A stretch of 35,952 nt of DNA. Origin: a virus. The stretch is from the IMG/VR virus record IMGVR_UViG_3300038548_000196, positions 1 through 35,952 of that record; one strand, written 5' to 3'. Made by a program: the position numbers and the translations under genes. Under the pieces are notes generated by a model that did no database searches, was not told where the DNA came from, and saw only the letters and a program-made list of their open reading frames with translations. Shown here piece after piece: positions 20,882 through 26,334 of this stretch (within the stretch, counting starts at the first letter, position 1; the number at the start of each line of letters is the position of its first letter).

Positions 20882-20923
20882 TTTAAACGCGACAATAATC
20901 ATTTAATTTAAACGTGATAGAAT
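20882..20923 (+). promoter_or_regulatory. Rightward late promoter with direct repeats
   Basis: TGATAGAAT (20915-20923) is an extended -10 match (TGnTATAAT with one change); the -35 region is poor, as often in activated or extended -10 promoters. Two direct repeats, TTTAAACGCGACA (20882-20894) and TTTAAACGTGATA (20907-20919), agree at 11 of 13 positions, 25 bp apart. They could bind an activator, or a protein acting on early elongation. Confidence 0.55.
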
Positions 20924-20965
20924 TAGCCCTCAAATAAACTATAAATGAAACTTTAAAACTCGTGT

Positions 20966-20988
20966 CCCCTCTCACAGGGGCTTTTTTT
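20966..20988 (+). terminator. Terminator in the leader of the late operon
   Basis: CCCCT (20966-20970), loop CTCAC, AGGGG (20976-20980), C, then seven T. It lies about 40 to 60 bases after the predicted late start and four bases before the ATG at 20993. A terminator placed between late promoter and late genes is the hallmark of Q-type antitermination control in lambdoid phages. Confidence 0.75.
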
Positions 20989-20992
20989 ATCT

Positions 20993-21214
20993 ATGGATAT
21001 AACCAAAGTAATACTTAAGTACGATGATCTATTTCAGCTTATAAAGGCTGGTATGACAGATGAGGAAGTGGAGTGGTTACTAGATGAGTTTAATAATGTT
21101 ACAATTGATTTTCTATTGAATGCTACAAAGCAATTTCCAAACCTTAAGGATTATGTAAATGTCTGCCGACAAGAAGAAGAGAGTAAAGAAAAAGAAGCCG
21201 ATGAAGGTAGCTAG
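20993..21214 (+). CDS. Hypothetical 73-aa protein, first after the late leader
   Basis: The ATG at 20993 follows the terminator U tract by four bases and has no good ribosome site of its own; an ATG at 21053 after AAAGG is an alternative start (shorter protein). Acidic: 'EEVEWLLDEFNNVTIDFLL' then 'ESKEKEADEGS'. The 3' end overlaps the polybasic gene, and an acidic/basic pair of adjacent proteins could interact. Confidence 0.6.
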   Translation: MDITKVILKYDDLFQLIKAGMTDEEVEWLLDEFNNVTIDFLLNATKQFPNLKDYVNVCRQEEESKEKEADEGS

Positions 21215-21341
21215 CGGAACAGGTAAAAAGACACCCGTTAATCCTAAGCCTAAGCCTAAAAAAGTTGCAGCAGCTAACGTAGGGCGTGGTAATGGGCCAA
21301 TAAGCCGAAAGAAGAAGACTAAAGGCAAAAAGGTTAGCTAA
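21159..21341 (+). CDS. 60-aa lysine-rich protein
   Basis: More than a third of residues are Lys or Arg: 'DKKKRVKKKKPMKV' (residues 4-17), a Pro/Lys middle 'PKPKPKK' and the end 'SRKKKTKGKK'. It has no hydrophobic core, so is probably disordered and binds nucleic acid or acidic lipid. AAGGA precedes the ATG, and TAATG couples it to the membrane protein downstream. Histone-tail-like DNA compaction or transcript binding is a guess. Confidence 0.65.
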   Translation: MSADKKKRVKKKKPMKVASGTGKKTPVNPKPKPKKVAAANVGRGNGPISRKKKTKGKKVS

Positions 21342-21823
21342 TGACCGTTCAAGTCGTGGCGCTTCTATTTGTAGCTTGTGCCATATTAAATATACGGAAT
21401 ACTAACGTAGCAAGATCAGCTGCTGGCATGTTCGCCTTGGCCCATCTAATAAATACCAGTGTTACGTTCGGCGGCATAGACTTCTATTATTACGCAGGAT
21501 CATTCGCGGCATCACTCCTTGTTTTCACATTCTTAGTATCATCTGCCTTATGGTCTCGATTACTTAGCATTATATTGTTATCATCAATTGCAGTAAGTTT
21601 ACTAGGTGTGGTGAATGTTGATGTTTTCCATAAAGAATGGATCGAAAACCTTATTTATTCACACACTATTTTAGCAACCTTTTTAGAGCTAGTGGTCTTA
21701 GTGATGATGCCTACAAGGATTTTGGATCTTGATAAGCCAAATAGTTTACGAAAATTTAGGGAATCTATTCTACGGCGCTCTTTTGATCTATTCGATTATA
21801 AAACTCATAAGGCACAAGCCTGA
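21341..21823 (+). CDS. 160-aa multi-pass membrane protein
   Basis: Four or five hydrophobic segments: about residues 3-20, 25-45, 48-72 ('FAASLLVFTFLVSSALW'), 75-92 ('SIILLSSIAVSLLGVV') and 107-127. The C-terminal 35 residues are basic and soluble. It could be a superinfection-exclusion or lysis-related protein. Tight coupling by TAATG upstream and TGATG downstream. Confidence 0.7.
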   Translation: MTVQVVALLFVACAILNIRNTNVARSAAGMFALAHLINTSVTFGGIDFYYYAGSFAASLLVFTFLVSSALWSRLLSIILLSSIAVSLLGVVNVDVFHKEWIENLIYSHTILATFLELVVLVMMPTRILDLDKPNSLRKFRESILRRSFDLFDYKTHKAQA

Positions 21824-22044
21824 TGAATCCCGAGATAGCAAGCCAGTTAGTCGAGACAGCCGACACAGTGATGAAGACTAGCGCAGGGATCGCAGCATAC
21901 GGTACGGCCGCTCACGTAGCCACCGCACCAATAAACGACTATTCATTTATCACAACAGTAGTAACACTCTCAGTAGCCGCAATCGCTGGCGTATATCACC
22001 TTCTACTTATCTATAAAGTAGTTAAAGAAATTAAATCTAAGTAA
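21823..22044 (+). CDS. 73-aa membrane protein, holin-like
   Basis: Begins 'MNPEIASQLVETADTVMKTSAG', a weakly amphipathic helix, then an Ala/Thr-rich stretch, one strong transmembrane segment (about residues 44-67, 'TTVVTLSVAAIAGVYHLLLIY') and a Lys-rich C-terminus. Size and topology resemble short phage holins with a basic C-terminus. It would be expressed with late genes, which fits lysis timing. Confidence 0.65.
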   Translation: MNPEIASQLVETADTVMKTSAGIAAYGTAAHVATAPINDYSFITTVVTLSVAAIAGVYHLLLIYKVVKEIKSK

Positions 22045-22089
22045 TAATCTAAATAACTTAATTAAAACTATACATTTATTTATTAGGTG

Positions 22090-22206
22090 TGATAAGCTGT
22101 GTTTATCGATTGGAGGCACTGATACTGTCTCGTTGACAATTGGTAGCCTAGAAAAAGCGACATTGGTCAAAGCGGATACGCGAAGGTGTAAGACCCGTCT
22201 AGGTTT
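22090..22206 (+). ncRNA. Candidate structured RNA in the 187-base gap (no family assigned)
   Basis: Nested and serial stems: GATAA/TTATC (22091-22107), TGTC/GACA (22126-22138), CCTAGA/TCTAGG (22147-22152 with 22198-22203) enclosing GGTC/GACC (22165-22168 with 22192-22195), and GCG-GATA-CGC (22172-22181). ATTGG recurs at 22109, 22139 and 22162. No ORF crosses the gap, and it ends just before the start site of an exported protein. It is not a tRNA: no T-loop and no acceptor stem. Confidence 0.4.
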
Positions 22207-22231
22207 TAACTTAATTTAAAAGGGGCAGGAA

Positions 22232-22594
22232 ATGAGTTTAATTTTAAGAATTACAGCTATTTTATTTATGACGGTGTTAATGACGTACTCATGTGTTGGA
22301 GTATCGACCAGAGTTGATGAGATAAAAGAAGAGGCCCCAGAAATTATCAACTCAAGAAATTGGGAAATATTGAGATACGAAGGCTATCAGCTTGGGTCAT
22401 GGGCCAATCATGGCGGCAAGGTTTGGTATCACGTTAAGGATAGTGGTCACGTAAATACTTATTACCGAGTTTATATAACAAAGTGGGGCGGCGAATTACA
22501 TTTTAATTACGGATCTCCAGAAACTTTAAATAGAGTTAACTTAGATTCAGCTAATGGTTCTCCAGTTTTATCTATAAATTTAAACGGCGATTAA
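22232..22594 (+). CDS. 120-aa putative exported or lipid-anchored protein
   Basis: N-terminal signal-like segment (residues 3-20, 'LILRITAILFMTVLMTYS') ends in Cys21, though the lipobox is not canonical (TYSC). The mature part is beta-like and aromatic ('WEILRYEGYQLGSW', 'KVWYHVKDSGHVNTYYRVYI'). It lies alone behind a structured leader, with AGGGGCAGGAA before the ATG. Such single exported genes are often conversion or superinfection-exclusion morons; that role is inferred. Confidence 0.65.
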   Translation: MSLILRITAILFMTVLMTYSCVGVSTRVDEIKEEAPEIINSRNWEILRYEGYQLGSWANHGGKVWYHVKDSGHVNTYYRVYITKWGGELHFNYGSPETLNRVNLDSANGSPVLSINLNGD

Positions 22595-22596
22595 CC

Positions 22597-22794
22597 ATGA
22601 AGTTAAAAGATTACATATTTAATAACGACCTTAAGAAACAAGACTTTGCTAAAGCTCAAGGAGTAGATCCATGCGTAGTAAGCAAATGGCTAAAGGATGG
22701 TTATGTGGTATTTGAGGGTAAATTATACAGTGAGCGCCGCGTATTAGTTGGACCTGTAGAAGCAGCCGATAAGGCATCTAAGAAAGGGGTATAG
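22597..22794 (+). CDS. Cro-like helix-turn-helix protein
   Basis: 65 aa with a short HTH: 'LKKQDFAKAQGVDPCVVSKW' (helix, turn, recognition helix, residues about 11-31), then 'LKDGYVVFEGKLYSERR', the wing-like end seen in small phage Cro/AlpA-like regulators. It starts two bases after the exported protein. It may bind the 20864 operator or another early site; not testable by eye. Confidence 0.7.
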   Translation: MKLKDYIFNNDLKKQDFAKAQGVDPCVVSKWLKDGYVVFEGKLYSERRVLVGPVEAADKASKKGV

Positions 22795-22796
22795 GA

Positions 22797-23186
22797 ATGA
22801 ATAACGAAGAACAGTTTTACTTGCAGGATAAGCGTAGCTATGTAGGTAATGATATTTTGTGGTGGGCTAAAGATGGTAAGGGTTATACCACTGATTTAAG
22901 TTGTGCTCATGTATACACAAAAGAAAAAGCGTTAGCGCAAAATAAATGCAGGCATACAGATGTGCCTTGGCCAAAGTCTTATGTTGATAGTAAATCTCGT
23001 CCAGCTGTTGATATGCAATATGTAGATATTCAAACAGCACTACAAGGTACGGATATAAAATTATCTCAGCCAGAAAAGCCAAAAAAAGAGACTTATCGTT
23101 GTGAAAATTGCGGTTTATTTGTTAGCGAAGAGGAATATTACTCTACTGTCTATCATGGCGAACCGTGCCGTAAATGTGACGACTAA
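22797..23186 (+). CDS. 129-aa protein with C-terminal zinc ribbon
   Basis: Residues 1-95: 'FYLQDKRSYVGNDILWWAKD' and 'THVYTKEKALAQNK'-like helix, typical of small phage proteins that begin with a beta hairpin. Residues 100-129: two CxxC pairs ('CENC', 'CRKC') forming a zinc ribbon. It lies in an accessory block of tiny genes. No function known. Confidence 0.7.
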   Translation: MNNEEQFYLQDKRSYVGNDILWWAKDGKGYTTDLSCAHVYTKEKALAQNKCRHTDVPWPKSYVDSKSRPAVDMQYVDIQTALQGTDIKLSQPEKPKKETYRCENCGLFVSEEEYYSTVYHGEPCRKCDD

Positions 23187-23188
23187 CC

Positions 23189-23341
23189 ATGAGCACACCA
23201 ATGCTAGGCAATGCAGAGAGCACAGACCCAAAGCCAAGACGCAAGACGGACGAGCCATCAAAGCCGGATAGAGATAAGACGTTAAAGCGATGGGCTGTAG
23301 AGGAGCATCAGGAAGCTAAACGATTAGGGGTAGGGTTATGA
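23189..23341 (+). CDS. 50-aa basic, probably disordered protein
   Basis: ATG at 23189; the end overlaps the next start (ATGA). Pro/Lys/Arg/Asp-rich ('DPKPRRKTDEPSKPDRDK') with a short C-terminal helix ('KRWAVEEHQEAKRLG'). No ribosome site of strength is visible, so coupling to the upstream gene is likely. Unknown function. Confidence 0.55.
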   Translation: MSTPMLGNAESTDPKPRRKTDEPSKPDRDKTLKRWAVEEHQEAKRLGVGL

Positions 23342-23544
23342 ATAATATTGATTTATGTGATTGGCTAAGAGTTAACTCTAGCGGAATTTACCGGCCATCA
23401 GCGGAAGCGGCGGCAGTAATCGAATCATTAGAGGCTGATAACAAGGTACTAACCGCAAAGGTGAAAGAGCTAGAGGCGTTTATAGAGTCTAAAAGACCTG
23501 TAATTGTTAAGGGTCGTGATGGTAACGATGTGGCAATTATTTAA
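23338..23544 (+). CDS. Hypothetical 68-aa protein
   Basis: ATGA overlap with its neighbour; AGGGGTAGGG provides the ribosome site. N-terminal 'NIDLCDWLRVNSSGIYRPS' and a coiled-coil middle ('AAVIESLEADNKVLTAKVKE'), a pattern seen in short phage proteins that dimerise. No family name. Confidence 0.65.
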   Translation: MNNIDLCDWLRVNSSGIYRPSAEAAAVIESLEADNKVLTAKVKELEAFIESKRPVIVKGRDGNDVAII

Positions 23545-23565
23545 CCACCAATAGGGGCGAGAGTG

Positions 23566-23730
23566 ATGACTTGGAGCGAATTTAAAGAAGAGGTTGATAA
23601 ATACCTTTCAGATAACTCGATACCGGACAACGTGACTGTTGATTGGATAGATTCTCATATGCCGAGCAAGGGTGGTTTAGAGGTCAGTTTAAATGTTATG
23701 GCTGACAGTATCACTATAACTAATTATTAA
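23566..23730 (+). CDS. Hypothetical 54-aa protein
   Basis: ATG at 23566, eight bases after AGGGG (GTG at 23563 is the alternative). 'TWSEFKEEVDKYLSD' helix then a beta-like end 'GLEVSLNVMADSITI'. It is one of four consecutive genes preceded by a similar AGGGG-GAGA leader. No domain recognised. Confidence 0.65.
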   Translation: MTWSEFKEEVDKYLSDNSIPDNVTVDWIDSHMPSKGGLEVSLNVMADSITITNY

Positions 23731-23745
23731 TTAAGGGGTGAGATA

Positions 23746-23886
23746 GTGAAGAGTGAAGAAGAACTTAGAGATTTACTTATGGAGCTTAGAGTTAAACGTG
23801 AAAATGTTGCTGATTCTGGATTTACGGATTTAATCAGAGTGATTGATGCGAAGATTTACCTTCTTAGATGGGCGCTAGGTGAATGA
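23746..23886 (+). CDS. Hypothetical 46-aa helical protein, GTG start
   Basis: GTG at 23746 lies about seven bases after AAGGGG. Two helices: 'EEELRDLLMELRVKRENV' and 'TDLIRVIDAKIYLLRW'. Likely a small dimeric helical hairpin. No function known. Confidence 0.6.
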   Translation: MKSEEELRDLLMELRVKRENVADSGFTDLIRVIDAKIYLLRWALGE

Positions 23887-23915
23887 TCGTTAAGTGTGAA
23901 GCGTGCGGAGTATAA
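23883..23915 (+). pseudogene. Ten-codon ORF with CxxC, possible zinc-ribbon remnant
   Basis: ATG in an ATGA overlap with the preceding stop; the ORF reads MIVKCEACGV then TAA. This is exactly how small zinc-ribbon genes begin in this genome, so it may be a truncated copy. Alternatively it may be a leader peptide for the MazG-like gene whose ribosome site follows. Confidence 0.4.
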
Positions 23916-23933
23916 CCAAAGGGGATGAGATAG

Positions 23934-24215
23934 ATGAATCGACAAGAACACTTGTTAGTAATATTGGCCGAAGAGTGCAACGAGGTAGCCCAGCAAGCAG
24001 CAAAGGCGCTTAGGTTCGGAATTGATGAGCAGAGGGATTTACCGACCTCTAACCGCGAAAGGCTTTTGCATGAATATAATGACTTGATGGCTGTTGTGGA
24101 GATGCTTCAAGATGAGGGTATTTATTTACGGGCCCAAGGAACGTTAATCGAGGCTAAGAAAGAGAAAGTTGAAAAATATTTAAAGTATTCAAAAGAGCTT
24201 GGCACCTTAATTTAA
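23934..24215 (+). CDS. MazG-like nucleotide pyrophosphohydrolase, second copy type
   Basis: 93 aa. 'LAEECNEVAQQAAKALRFG' supplies E13/E14 and E17; 'LHEYNDLMAVVEML' supplies E47 and D50, matching the EExxE...ExxD metal-binding plan of all-alpha NTP pyrophosphatases. It differs in sequence from the enzyme at 7901 and is on the late strand. AAGGGGATGAGATAG precedes the ATG. Substrate may be a modified or canonical dNTP. Confidence 0.75.
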   Translation: MNRQEHLLVILAEECNEVAQQAAKALRFGIDEQRDLPTSNRERLLHEYNDLMAVVEMLQDEGIYLRAQGTLIEAKKEKVEKYLKYSKELGTLI

Positions 24216-24239
24216 CCAATAACAGCATAAGGGGATGAG

Positions 24240-24359
24240 ATGAATAGACTAAAAAACCTACTTCTAAACGCATGGGTGATAACGCTAGCAGTATTTATAT
24301 CTGTATTTGGTTTCATATATGGAATGATAACCGGTGTATGGATTAACTTTTTTAATTAA
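24240..24359 (+). CDS. 39-aa single-pass membrane protein
   Basis: ATG at 24240 five bases after AGGGG. One transmembrane stretch (residues about 11-35, 'AWVITLAVFISVFGFIYGM') with a basic N-terminus. The length is typical of small phage membrane proteins. Role unknown. Confidence 0.6.
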   Translation: MNRLKNLLLNAWVITLAVFISVFGFIYGMITGVWINFFN

Positions 24360-24375
24360 TGGTTAGGGGAAGGGT

Positions 24376-24558
24376 ATGATAAAAGTAATATTATCGATTA
24401 TTATAGTTATGCCGGTTATTTTCATTATAGCCGTGTTAGGTGCTCCATTTTATACTTTGTGCGTATATTGCGGAGAGCGTGAAATTATAGACCCTTTACT
24501 TGATAGGGTTGGCGAGAAATTAGCCGGTAAAGTGTCAGAGTTTTGCGGAGATAAATGA
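24376..24558 (+). CDS. 60-aa membrane protein
   Basis: N-terminal transmembrane segment (residues about 4-24, 'VILSIIIVMPVIFIIAVLG'), then 'CVYCGE' with CxxC and an acidic/basic helical tail. AGGGGAAGGGT before the ATG. Could be membrane-anchored with a metal or disulfide site. Unknown. Confidence 0.65.
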   Translation: MIKVILSIIIVMPVIFIIAVLGAPFYTLCVYCGEREIIDPLLDRVGEKLAGKVSEFCGDK

Positions 24559-24562
24559 TATA

Positions 24563-24751
24563 ATGAGCGACACACTGCCAGAAGGGTTTAAGCCAGTAAG
24601 CGAGAAGCCAAAAGACAAGAGCCTTGTTGGAACCACTACACTATGGCGCGGTAAATGGCTATTTGGAATGGCTGGATTTAAAGATGGTCAATATTATAGC
24701 GTTGATAATCCAGAAAGAATGATTGATACACCTAGCGGATGGAAGTATTAA
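24563..24751 (+). CDS. Hypothetical 62-aa protein
   Basis: 'LPEGFKPVSEKPKDKSLVGT', then a beta hairpin ('LWRGKWLFGMAGFKDGQYYS') ending 'GWKY'. This resembles the 'exported phage protein with K-x-W' DUF551-like pattern, but I cannot assign it. Ends in a TAATG overlap. Confidence 0.6.
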   Translation: MSDTLPEGFKPVSEKPKDKSLVGTTTLWRGKWLFGMAGFKDGQYYSVDNPERMIDTPSGWKY

Positions 24752-24957
24752 TGGGAAGCCCGTATAAAACTGATTACTTTGAGGGATACCGGCCTTGCGA
24801 TAGACCAGAAGAGATTAAGAAATTACAAGCTAAGATTGATGACTTGAATTCAAAAAAGTATTTAGAGGATATGGCCTTTATTAAGCAAAACAATAAACGG
24901 GTAATGGAATCACTAGCAATAGAGAAAGCCCATAAAGAACAGATGGTGAAGGTATGA
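24751..24957 (+). CDS. 68-aa helical protein
   Basis: Start chosen at 24751 (TAATG overlap); an in-frame ATG at 24739 is inside the previous gene. After 'DYFEGYRPCDRPEEIKK' the rest is a helix ('KLQAKIDDLNSKKYLEDMAF'). Ends in an ATGA overlap. Unknown. Confidence 0.6.
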   Translation: MGSPYKTDYFEGYRPCDRPEEIKKLQAKIDDLNSKKYLEDMAFIKQNNKRVMESLAIEKAHKEQMVKV

Positions 24958-25181
24958 ATACAGCTACATTAAACGTCACCGGTACAGACGGCATATTTGA
25001 AGATGATCACGTATTTTTTGAAACTAGCCCTTTAAGATGGTGGGCAAAGTATAAGCAGCTATCTAGCTTATTAACTCAAATTGGATTTAGTCGGGCCGGT
25101 GGAAAGCCCAGCCTTCAAGAATTCAAAGTGATAGAAGTAAATGAATCTTCTTTAGTTATAGAGCAGGTGATTAAGGTATGA
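24954..25181 (+). CDS. Hypothetical 75-aa protein
   Basis: ATGA overlaps at both ends. Beta-like N-terminus ('TATLNVTGTDGIFED'), aromatic middle ('SPLRWWAKYKQLSSLL') and C-terminal strands ('FKVIEVNESSLVIEQVI'). No family recognised. Confidence 0.65.
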   Translation: MNTATLNVTGTDGIFEDDHVFFETSPLRWWAKYKQLSSLLTQIGFSRAGGKPSLQEFKVIEVNESSLVIEQVIKV

Positions 25182-25282
25182 ATTATAGTTATCACGACAA
25201 AGTAATGATCTGGAAAGGGTTTGTTATCGGCTTAATTGTCGGTGCAGGCGTAGTTGAATTAATCCACATGTACGGGGTATAG
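25178..25282 (+). CDS. 34-aa single-pass membrane peptide
   Basis: ATGA overlap start after AAGG. Polar N-terminus, one transmembrane helix (residues about 12-30, 'WKGFVIGLIVGAGVVELI'). Separated by one base from the next gene. Function unknown. Confidence 0.55.
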   Translation: MNYSYHDKVMIWKGFVIGLIVGAGVVELIHMYGV

Positions 25283-25283
25283 A

Positions 25284-25508
25284 ATGAGCAATCCAAATTG
25301 TCCAACATGCGATATAGAGACAACACCAGAAATAAGAAAAGAGAAGTATAAATCAGATACCGGTGTTAAAATGGCCGTTAACCTGACAATATTCATCTGT
25401 GGTAACTGCAAAAAAGAATTTATGGATGAAGAGGCGCAAAGAATCTACCAAGCGCGATGTGAGAATTATGTGCAGAAGGTAGAGAATAAGAAAGTGAGTG
25501 TTCACTAA
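25284..25508 (+). CDS. 74-aa zinc-finger protein
   Basis: CxxC pairs at 'CPTC' (residues 6-9) and 'CGNC' (about 39-42), with 'KKEFMDEEAQRIYQARCENY' helix behind. The layout is that of YgiT-type zinc ribbons which often lead a regulator, here without an HTH domain. Unknown target. Confidence 0.7.
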   Translation: MSNPNCPTCDIETTPEIRKEKYKSDTGVKMAVNLTIFICGNCKKEFMDEEAQRIYQARCENYVQKVENKKVSVH

Positions 25509-25509
25509 T

Positions 25510-25764
25510 ATGAAAAAGCTAATTGCAATGTATACCAAAGATAGAAATTCATGGGGAATATACGAAGAGGACGACGATTTTAAAGGATGGGTATCATATA
25601 GATCGGGATCATTTAATACCGAGACTGAAGCTAAAGAAGCGGCAGAATTAGAACAGAAAGAAATTGATCTTATAAACGACGCATTAGATGAATACATGAA
25701 GCCAATTTTGAATCGACTTTTCAACCCACCTAATTACTTATTTACTCTAGGCCAAGGAATATAA
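25510..25764 (+). CDS. Hypothetical 84-aa acidic protein
   Basis: Start set at ATG 25510; the GTG at 25498 is an alternative, and no strong ribosome site is seen for either. 'MKKLIAMYTKDRNSWGIYEE' then 'GSFNTETEAKEAAELEQKEI', a helical end and a hydrophobic C-terminus. Unknown function. Confidence 0.6.
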   Translation: MKKLIAMYTKDRNSWGIYEEDDDFKGWVSYRSGSFNTETEAKEAAELEQKEIDLINDALDEYMKPILNRLFNPPNYLFTLGQGI

Positions 25765-25765
25765 A

Positions 25766-25828
25766 ATGCCATCACACACAGTAAAAGAACGTAAGAAGAA
25801 AAAGAAAGCTAAACCAGTACGTAAGTAA
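25766..25828 (+). CDS. 20-aa polylysine peptide
   Basis: ATG one base after the previous stop; reads MPSHTVKERKKKKKAKPVRK then TAA. Eleven of 20 residues are Lys or Arg. It stands just before the terminase genes. Short basic ORFs like this are repeatedly annotated in phages but rarely tested; translation here depends on coupling to the upstream gene. Confidence 0.45.
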   Translation: MPSHTVKERKKKKKAKPVRK

Positions 25829-25872
25829 GTAATCACTAACCCAGCAACCTTGGCTTAACAAGGGGAAGTAAT

Positions 25873-26334
25873 ATGTCAGATAATAATAGAGCAGTATTCG
25901 ACACACTGAAGACAGAGCATCAAAAAGTACTCTTTAACATTGTCTTTGAGGCAATGAATCAAACAGATGCTTATCTAGACGCTTACCAAACATCAAGCCC
26001 TGATTCGGCTAGGGGTGATGCAAGTAGGCTGCTATCAAATTCCAACATGCAGGAGGCTAAGCAGGAGCTTATGGACGAGCTTAAAGAGCAGTCCACAGTT
26101 TCCTTTGAGTGGTGCGCTAAACAGCTTGTAGAGGCAATACAGGGCGCTAAGGATGAAGACAAGATAGATTACAACTCTGTGAAGGGATGCGTTAACGAAT
26201 TAAACAAAATGATGGGTCACCACGCAGCAGAGAAGAAGGACATCACCACTAAAGGTGAATCACTAAACGCTTTATCTGACGAGCAAATAGATGCAAGGCT
26301 ACTGGCTTTAGAAAATGCAACTACAGAATCTTAG
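25873..26334 (+). CDS. terS: Terminase small subunit
   Basis: 153 aa, AAGGGGAAGTAAT before ATG. The N-terminal part reads 'QKVLFNIVFEAMNQTDAYLD' plus 'YQTSSPDSARGDASRLLSN', the Terminase_2 helix-turn-helix pattern that recognises the packaging site. The middle has a central oligomerisation helix, and the C-terminus an acidic tail for the large subunit. Overlaps terL by 20 bases. Recognises pac DNA and starts headful packaging. Confidence 0.85.
   Translation: MSDNNRAVFDTLKTEHQKVLFNIVFEAMNQTDAYLDAYQTSSPDSARGDASRLLSNSNMQEAKQELMDELKEQSTVSFEWCAKQLVEAIQGAKDEDKIDYNSVKGCVNELNKMMGHHAAEKKDITTKGESLNALSDEQIDARLLALENATTES

Noticed and set aside
22090-22206. tRNA gene in the structured gap
   Set aside because: No 7-bp acceptor stem, no GGTTCGA-type T loop and no anticodon arm at proper spacing.
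22867-23082. Minus-strand 71-aa ORF
   Set aside because: Shadow of the zinc-ribbon gene at 22797; no ribosome site.
25353-25724. Minus-strand 123-aa ORF
   Set aside because: It opposes two plus-strand genes, one with paired CxxC motifs, inside a continuous plus operon.
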